A DNA stretch of 10,030 nucleotides from Candidatus Moraniibacteriota bacterium (lineage in GTDB: Bacteria > Patescibacteriota > Minisyncoccia > Moranbacterales > GCA-2747515). Positions within the stretch are counted from its first letter, which is position 1, and each line of letters opens with the position of its first letter. Location of the stretch: assembly GCA_029938745.1 (NCBI GenBank), contig JAOZUJ010000037.1, positions 1 through 10,030 of the forward strand, written 5' to 3'. Under the pieces are notes generated by a model that saw only the letters and a program-made list of their open reading frames with translations, was not told the DNA's origin and made no database searches. The position numbers were made by a program, and so were the translations under genes. Of this stretch, positions 5,881-10,030 are shown piece after piece.

Positions 5881-5909
5881 ATACTACCCCACGATAGAAA
5901 GCTTGTCAA
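5881..5909 (-). promoter_or_regulatory. Sigma70-type promoter of rplJ-rplL
   Basis: Minus strand TTGACA (5909-5904), 17-bp spacer, TAGTAT (5886-5881). It begins about 40 bp past the rpsP stop; no terminator is visible between, so rpsP transcripts may also enter the L10 leader. A 5-bp inverted repeat, TCAAC / GTTGA (5918-5906), overlaps the -35. Confidence 0.8.
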
Positions 5910-5948
5910 CCCTGTTGAGTCACTCTGTGTCAAATTCAATAAGGCAAC

Positions 5949-6518
5949 CTATTTCTTCTCCTTTTTTTCTACTTTTTCTTCCTTTTTCTCATCAGAATTC
6001 TTGGTGTCTGCAGATTTTTCTTTCACTTCTTCCTTCTCTGCAGGAGCCTCAGTCTCTTTTTCTTCCTTTTTTTTCTCAGCCTTTTTTTCTTTCATTTCTT
6101 CTTCAATCTCCTTCTTATCTACTTTAGGTTCAGCATCAGCAGAAACAGTTTCATCCACTGCCTCTACTTTCTCTTCTGTTGCCACACCATCTTTTTCTTC
6201 CCCTGTCTCGCCATAGCCTTCGGCGTCGGCGGAAGTGTCAGTAGATTCTTTTTTCTCTGGTAATTTGACTGCACGTTTTGCACCCGTGATTACTTCATTT
6301 CTAACCAAAAGATTATATACGCTATCAGATGGCTGTGCACCATTTGCTAAATACTCCTTAATTTTTTCTTCTTGCAAAACAGTTTTCTTTGAATGTGGAT
6401 CATAACTCCCCACAATCTCTAAATGTTTTTTCGTTGGTGCCTGTGTTTTCTCTTGCACAATAATTCTGTATTGTGCATGGTTGTGTCGTCCTACACGACT
6501 AAATCGTATTACTAACAT
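5949..6518 (-). CDS. rpsP: 30S ribosomal protein S16 (bS16) with a long charged C-terminal tail
   Basis: Small-subunit assembly protein. Residues 1-85 are a complete S16: MLVIRFSRVGRHNHAQYRI, then IVGSYDPHSK and KIKEYLANGAQPSDSVYNLLV. Ordinary S16 ends near residue 80-90, whereas this protein runs to 189 aa. The extra ~100 residues are low-complexity Lys/Glu/Ala, surely disordered, resembling tails on other CPR ribosomal proteins. The middle of the tail (around residues 96-104) is encoded by a GC-rich patch that looks like a dispersed palindromic repeat. The gene has its own promoter and a leader of about 72 nt with a hairpin (CATGAG / CTCATG, 6556-6575). It lies between aspS and rplJ, an unusual setting: rpsP usually sits with rimM, trmD and rplS. 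Ends in TAG. Confidence 0.95.
   Translation of the reverse strand: MLVIRFSRVGRHNHAQYRIIVQEKTQAPTKKHLEIVGSYDPHSKKTVLQEEKIKEYLANGAQPSDSVYNLLVRNEVITGAKRAVKLPEKKESTDTSADAEGYGETGEEKDGVATEEKVEAVDETVSADAEPKVDKKEIEEEMKEKKAEKKKEEKETEAPAEKEEVKEKSADTKNSDEKKEEKVEKKEKK
6208..6233. repeat. GC-rich palindrome-like repeat inside the rpsP tail
   Basis: A roughly 26-bp patch with the form CGCC-ATAGCC-TTCGGCG-TCGGCGGA stands out sharply from the A/G-rich codons around it. It resembles the GGCGGA / TCCGCC palindromes I recall from Parcubacteria intergenic regions, here kept in frame in the disordered tail of S16. Family assignment is from memory and needs a genome search. Confidence 0.45.
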
Positions 6519-6596
6519 AGTTTATAAAATAAATTCAAATATAACATCAAACGTCCATGAGCATGTACTCTCATGAAACATAGGCATGTAACATAT

Positions 6597-6625
6597 AGAT
6601 TACACATAAAAAGAATTTTTGTCAA
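6597..6625 (-). promoter_or_regulatory. Sigma70-type promoter of rpsP
   Basis: Minus strand TTGACA (6625-6620), 17-bp spacer, TAATCT (6602-6597). Perfect -35 and ideal spacing, with a 4-of-6 -10. Initiation near 6590 leaves a leader of about 72 nt that contains the hairpin CATGAG / CTCATG. Confidence 0.7.
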
Positions 6626-6640
6626 ACCCAATAATTTCAG

Positions 6641-6676
6641 AATGACCCATTTAATGACGTCATTAAATGGGTCATT
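6641..6676. repeat. Perfect 36-bp palindrome between aspS and rpsP
   Basis: Each half is 18 bp (AATGACCCATTTAATGAC and its exact complement) with no spacer; the centre is ATGACGTCAT. It begins 8 bp after the aspS stop codon and lies 16 bp upstream of the rpsP -35. In RNA it would form a very strong hairpin, but no T-run follows in the direction of aspS; on the plus strand AATTTTTTC follows. It may be an atypical terminator, a 3'-end stabiliser or a protein operator. Confidence 0.9.
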
Positions 6677-6684
6677 AATTTTTT

Positions 6685-8457
6685 CTAATCTACAATTTTG
6701 AGCCCTAATTCATCTAATTGAGTTTGTGACACTTCTGATGGTGAATCCAACATCACATCACGTCCTTGTCCATCTTTTGGAAATGCATAGATATCACGTA
6801 TTGAGTTACAATCTTTGAGTACCATAAAGGCCCGATCAATTCCAGGTGCACTTCCTCCATGTGGCGGAGCTCCATATTTGAATGCTTCTATCATGTGACC
6901 AAATTCTCTATCGACATCTTCGCGTGAATATCCTGCAATCTCAAATGCTTTATACATCAGCTCTGGCTCATGATTCCTGATTGCTCCACTTGAAATTTCA
7001 AAGCCATTCAACACAAGATCAAATTGATATGCAATAATATCAAATGGTTCTTCATTCTCCAATGCTTCCATCCCACCTTGTGGCATAGAAAATGGGTTGT
7101 GACTAAAATCGATCTTTCCTTCTTCAATTTCAGAATAATCATACATCGGGAAATCAACAATCCATGCCCATGCAGCCTTTGTATCATCTTTGAGGTCCAA
7201 CATCTCACCACATTTACTGCGCACAACGCCAAGTGCTTCACACACTGTTCGCCACTTATCAGCACCAAAGAAAATAATATCTCCTGCCGTTGCATTTACT
7301 GATTTTATAATATTATCTGATACATCATCACCCAAAAACTTCACAATTGGAGATTGCAATGAACCATCTTCTTTGACAATTATATATGCCAATCCTTTTG
7401 CACCTCTTTCAATAGCAAGCTCTGTAAGATCATCAATATTTTTTCGCGAAAATTGTGCATCATCAACTTTGAGTGCGTGCACTACACCACCATCCTTAAT
7501 CGCACCTGCAAATACGCCAAAACCTGAATCAGCGACAATATCTGATACGTCCTTGATTTCCAGATCAAAACGCAAATCTGGCTTATCGGACCCGTATTTA
7601 TTCATTGCATCACGCCACGGAATTCTTGGAAATGGTTCATCAATAATCTCCTTATTACTGTGTTTTTTTGTCAATTCAATCCATAATTCTTCCAATATTT
7701 CAAAGATATCTTCTTGTTCCACAAAACTCATCTCCATATCAAGTTGATAAAATTCACCAAAGTGTCGGTCCATGCGCGGATCCTCATCACGAAAGCTCGG
7801 TGCAATTTGAAAATATTTATCTACACCACCTACCATAAGCAATTGTTTGAATTGTTGTGGCGCCTGTGGCAACGCATAAAATTTACCAGGATATAATCGT
7901 GACGGAATAAGCCAATCACGTGCACCCTCAGGTGATGAATTAGCAAGAATTGGAGTTTGCACCTCTTGAAAATCACGTGCATGAAAAAAAGCACGCATAT
8001 CTTTGATGAATTCATCTTTCTGTTGAAGAAGTTTTTGAATTTTTTCTCTACGCAAATCTAAATAACGATATTTCAACCGAATATGTTCTCCTGCTTCTGC
8101 AGTTTTTTCCTCGCCAATTTCAAATGGCGGTGTTTTTGATTTGTTGAGAATATTTAATTTTGTAACGACAATTTCAACTTCTCCCGTATCAAGATTTTTG
8201 TTGATCATATCATCTGGTCGAGCTACCACCTCACCAATTGCTTGCAGTACCCATTCGCTACGCACAGTATCTGCGATCTGATGCACTTCTTTACTATGCT
8301 CTGGATCAAATTTGATTTGTGTCAAACCATATTTATCTCGCAAATCAATAAAAATGACACCACCATGATCTCTCCGGCGATGCACCCACCCTGTAAGTGT
8401 TACTTGTTCTCCAACATTTTCTTTGGACAATTGTCCACATGTATGTGTTCTAAGCAT
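6685..8457 (-). CDS. aspS: Aspartyl-tRNA synthetase, bacterial type, probably non-discriminating
   Basis: Class II synthetase that charges tRNA-Asp with aspartate. At 590 aa it has full bacterial length and order: an OB-fold anticodon-binding domain (1-110), a catalytic core, and the bacterial GAD insertion (about 290-410, GVFAGAIKDGGVVHAL). The SSPEGARD flipping loop is near 174-181, motif 2 FRDEDPRMDRHFGEF at 222-236, and motif 3 GGSAPGIDR at 534-542. Residue 31 is His (RRRDHGG), the state I recall for non-discriminating enzymes such as that of Pseudomonas aeruginosa, where discriminating E. coli AspRS has Leu; this suggests it may also make Asp-tRNA-Asn for GatCAB. Motif 2 has GEFYQLD, one residue longer than E. 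coli and like alphaproteobacterial enzymes. Expression is governed by the T-box leader. The ATG start has no Shine-Dalgarno. Ends in TAG. Confidence 0.98.
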   Translation of the reverse strand: MLRTHTCGQLSKENVGEQVTLTGWVHRRRDHGGVIFIDLRDKYGLTQIKFDPEHSKEVHQIADTVRSEWVLQAIGEVVARPDDMINKNLDTGEVEIVVTKLNILNKSKTPPFEIGEEKTAEAGEHIRLKYRYLDLRREKIQKLLQQKDEFIKDMRAFFHARDFQEVQTPILANSSPEGARDWLIPSRLYPGKFYALPQAPQQFKQLLMVGGVDKYFQIAPSFRDEDPRMDRHFGEFYQLDMEMSFVEQEDIFEILEELWIELTKKHSNKEIIDEPFPRIPWRDAMNKYGSDKPDLRFDLEIKDVSDIVADSGFGVFAGAIKDGGVVHALKVDDAQFSRKNIDDLTELAIERGAKGLAYIIVKEDGSLQSPIVKFLGDDVSDNIIKSVNATAGDIIFFGADKWRTVCEALGVVRSKCGEMLDLKDDTKAAWAWIVDFPMYDYSEIEEGKIDFSHNPFSMPQGGMEALENEEPFDIIAYQFDLVLNGFEISSGAIRNHEPELMYKAFEIAGYSREDVDREFGHMIEAFKYGAPPHGGSAPGIDRAFMVLKDCNSIRDIYAFPKDGQGRDVMLDSPSEVSQTQLDELGLKIVD

Positions 8458-8487
8458 AGATTTATTTTATGAATAAAATATTAAATT

Positions 8488-8532
8488 AAAAAAACCGTTC
8501 GTCAAAAACAAAATTACTTTTGTTTCCAACGG
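8488..8532 (-). terminator. T-box-controlled terminator of aspS
   Basis: Minus strand CCGTT (8532-8528), then AAACAAAA, GTAA and TTTTGTTT as an inner stem-loop, then AACGG (8499-8495) and seven T. CCGTT is also the 3' arm of the antiterminator, so the two structures exclude each other. Confidence 0.88.
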
Positions 8533-8712
8533 ACGATTTCTTACATAAAATGAAACCGCGGTACCACCGCTCTTTGGATTAAATAATCCACACTCTTGAA
8601 ATGAGGTTCTAATAATTTATTTATACAAATAAATAAATGTTCTGCCTCTGCCTTGTCTAGTGCTATATAAAACCAGAACTCCACTGTGTTTGCAGTTTCA
8701 CAGGCATTTGTA
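8488..8712 (-). ncRNA. T-box riboswitch of aspS, specifier GAC (Asp)
   Basis: The T-box AGCGGTGGTACCGCG (8571-8557) matches the consensus closely. AGCGG pairs with CCGUU (8532-8528) and GCGGUUUC pairs with GAAAUCGU, leaving the 7-nt UGGUACC bulge that binds the tRNA NCCA end. A GAC Asp codon followed by A (8657-8655) sits next to AGGCA, which can pair with UGCCU (8706-8702), the right place for a specifier loop. Hairpins of 9 bp (ATTTATTTA / TAAATAAAT) and 5 bp (GGATT / AATCC) follow, the latter fitting stem III just before the T-box. Stem I is about 58 nt, shorter than usual, and the distal loops are not evident; an alternative stem GTTCTG / CAGAAC also exists. Uncharged tRNA-Asp should prevent termination and raise AspRS. 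UGGU would meet a G73 discriminator by wobble. Confidence 0.92.
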
Positions 8713-8718
8713 GATACT

Positions 8719-8746
8719 ATTATACAGAGAAATAAATAAAATGCAA
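8719..8746 (-). promoter_or_regulatory. Sigma70-type promoter of the aspS T-box transcript
   Basis: Minus strand TTGCAT (8746-8741), 16-bp spacer, TATAAT (8724-8719). The -10 is perfect and the -35 matches 4 of 6. It lies directly after the T-run of the preceding terminator. Initiation near 8712 gives a leader of about 255 nt. Confidence 0.78.
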
Positions 8747-8747
8747 A

Positions 8748-8782
8748 TAAAAAGTAGTGACAAGTTTAAAGCCCGTCACTAC
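8748..8782 (-). terminator. Intrinsic terminator after the thioredoxin-fold gene
   Basis: Minus strand GTAGTGAC, 13-nt loop, GTCACTAC (perfect 8-bp stem, 8782-8754), then TTTTTATTT. It sits about 20 bp past the stop codon. Confidence 0.88.
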
Positions 8783-8803
8783 AATTTCAAAATTCTTTTC
8801 ACT

Positions 8804-10021
8804 CTATTGTTCTACGCTCTCTTCTACAGAATTTATGATTGATTCGATTTGTGCTTTTAAGTTCTCATATGTAATAACACCTACATGTGGCTGTCCGTTG
8901 ATAAATAGTGTTGGTGTGCCCGCTACACCAAACCGTGATGCTTCTGTAATGTTATTTTGTATATTTTCTTTTTGCTCTTTACTATCTAAGCACTTTGTAA
9001 ATTCTTCTGTATCTAACTGCAAATTTGTTGCATATTTTGTTAATAGGATATTTACATCATCTGATTCCATCAACGTTTTTTGGTTTGTGAACAAAATGGT
9101 ATTGTATTTATCAAAAGCATCTTGTGCATGCGCGCACTGTGCAGCCATTGATAATTTCATTGCATTTTTTTGTCCAACATCTGGTGTGGCTTTTACTATT
9201 ACTTTTACATCATCCTTATAATTTTCTTGGATCTTACTGATAATAGGATCTACAGTTTTACACATGTCACACACAAAGTCTGTATACAACACAACCGTTA
9301 CACGTGCATCATCATTACCTACTGTAATTCCACTATTAGCTGTAGGTGTTTCTAAATACTCTCCAACAGGCACACCAACATTTGTTGCTTCAAAATAGTA
9401 TTTATTATTTGGCGCTTCCTTAAATAAGATTGCCGCACCTTGATAAAAATCAGAATTAATTACTTCATCAGAAAAAAGAAATGCCGGAATATGTTTAATA
9501 TCATTTTCTTGTGCATACTCTCTACCCTCATCTGTACGCACATCAATACGATGTGCTTCGAGTGTAGGGATAAGTGATCGCAATCGTACCAACACCTCAT
9601 CTGTCACACAGTCCTCACAGTCAGCCGCGTCAAACACATCCACAACAACTTTTGGATCATCATATCGTACCCATGTGTTTCCATTGTATTCTATCACCTG
9701 TGCGTCTTCAATTGCTCGCGCAGAAAATCCTCGTCCACTGAACAATTGCGCAATATCAACAAAAAATGAACCAATTGCAACACCACTAAGTAAAATGATC
9801 ACTGCGATTAAAGTTTTATTGGTGTTACGTAATTTTTTACAATCACAATCAGCAAATGTTAATTCGTCCTCTGTATTGATATCTGCTTGTGCTGTATCAT
9901 CAGATGATTTAGTTAACACTGTTGCCTCATCTGCTTGCACGTTATCCTTTCTCTTCTTGGATGTTTGTTTTTTCTCCATATGCTCTTTCTCTTCTTCAAT
10001 ACCAGATACATCCGTTTTCAT
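8804..10021 (-). CDS. Membrane-anchored protein with two thioredoxin-like domains (DsbA-like C-terminus); 5' end uncertain
   Basis: Likely a thiol-disulfide oxidoreductase or isomerase acting outside the membrane. A charged cytoplasmic part (1-68) is followed by one membrane span (about 70-92, TLIAVIILLSGVAIGSFF). The first thioredoxin-like domain (about 118-200) has CEDC at 135-138 and a cis-Pro candidate in HIPAF (179). The second (about 230-400) is DsbA/Thioredoxin_4-like: VVLYTDFVCDMC with CDMC at 251-254, and FGVAGTPTLFINGQ with cis-Pro 370. Two further Cys (296, 344) could form a disulfide. The CDC pair at 59-61 is on the cytoplasmic side of the predicted span. The frame is open to the window edge (codons for Glu-Asp-Glu precede the ATG at 10021), so the true start may lie outside; Met15 is another choice. 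It ends in TAG and is closed by a terminator. Confidence 0.85.
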   Translation of the reverse strand: MKTDVSGIEEEKEHMEKKQTSKKRKDNVQADEATVLTKSSDDTAQADINTEDELTFADCDCKKLRNTNKTLIAVIILLSGVAIGSFFVDIAQLFSGRGFSARAIEDAQVIEYNGNTWVRYDDPKVVVDVFDAADCEDCVTDEVLVRLRSLIPTLEAHRIDVRTDEGREYAQENDIKHIPAFLFSDEVINSDFYQGAAILFKEAPNNKYYFEATNVGVPVGEYLETPTANSGITVGNDDARVTVVLYTDFVCDMCKTVDPIISKIQENYKDDVKVIVKATPDVGQKNAMKLSMAAQCAHAQDAFDKYNTILFTNQKTLMESDDVNILLTKYATNLQLDTEEFTKCLDSKEQKENIQNNITEASRFGVAGTPTLFINGQPHVGVITYENLKAQIESIINSVEESVEQ

Positions 10022-10030
10022 TTCATCTTC

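Noticed and set aside
5800..6216. Plus-strand open frame rich in Ser and Phe
   Set aside because: It is the antisense of the Lys/Glu-rich S16 tail and L10 leader; the composition simply mirrors those codons.
8757..9221. Plus-strand open frame opposite the thioredoxin-fold gene and its terminator
   Set aside because: Runs across a terminator stem, has no known motif, and lies opposite a well-supported gene.
1..10030. CRISPR arrays, tRNA or rRNA genes, insertion sequences
   Set aside because: No regularly spaced repeats, cloverleaf or rRNA-like stretches, or transposase genes were seen on either strand.

Overview
The window is AT-rich and densely coded, and every gene I accept lies on the minus strand, so transcription runs from high to low coordinates. 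It holds thirteen protein genes, mostly ribosomal proteins, translation factors and nucleotide metabolism. The features that suggest a Patescibacteria / Candidate Phyla Radiation (CPR) bacterium are the small genes, long Lys/Glu-rich tails on ribosomal proteins, short GC-rich palindromes between genes, no Shine-Dalgarno sequences and a reshuffled ribosomal-protein cluster. This placement is inference; no rRNA or other marker is present to prove it.

Layout in direction of transcription: (1) 10021-8804, a membrane-anchored protein with two thioredoxin-like domains, closed by an intrinsic terminator. (2) 8746-8458, a promoter and a T-box riboswitch with a GAC (Asp) specifier candidate, a textbook T-box/antiterminator and an overlapping terminator, leading to aspS (8457-6685). 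(3) A perfect 36-bp palindrome after aspS, then a promoter and rpsP (S16 with a ~100-residue charged tail). (4) 5909-5649, a promoter and an L10-type autoregulatory leader in which antiterminator and terminator are mutually exclusive, followed by rplJ-rplL and a terminator. (5) A promoter and a short hairpin leader, then secE-nusG-rplK-rplA, with a putative L1-binding site just before rplA and a terminator after it. (6) 2359-13, a possible promoter and a four-gene run: P-loop kinase, dCMP deaminase, then two closely related P-loop kinases.

The central theme is translation capacity, with a different feedback RNA for each unit: uncharged tRNA-Asp for aspS, L10/L12 for rplJL and perhaps L1 for rplA. 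The usual bacterial order secE-nusG-rplK-rplA-rplJ-rplL is broken here: rplJL comes first with its own promoter and terminator. The terminal kinase/dCMP-deaminase cluster looks like nucleotide salvage or interconversion; its kinases resemble the UPF0200/dephospho-CoA-kinase-like family and their substrates are unknown. Two diverged copies of a 43-bp repeat sit at the same place relative to two different stop codons, a sign of a dispersed genomic repeat family.
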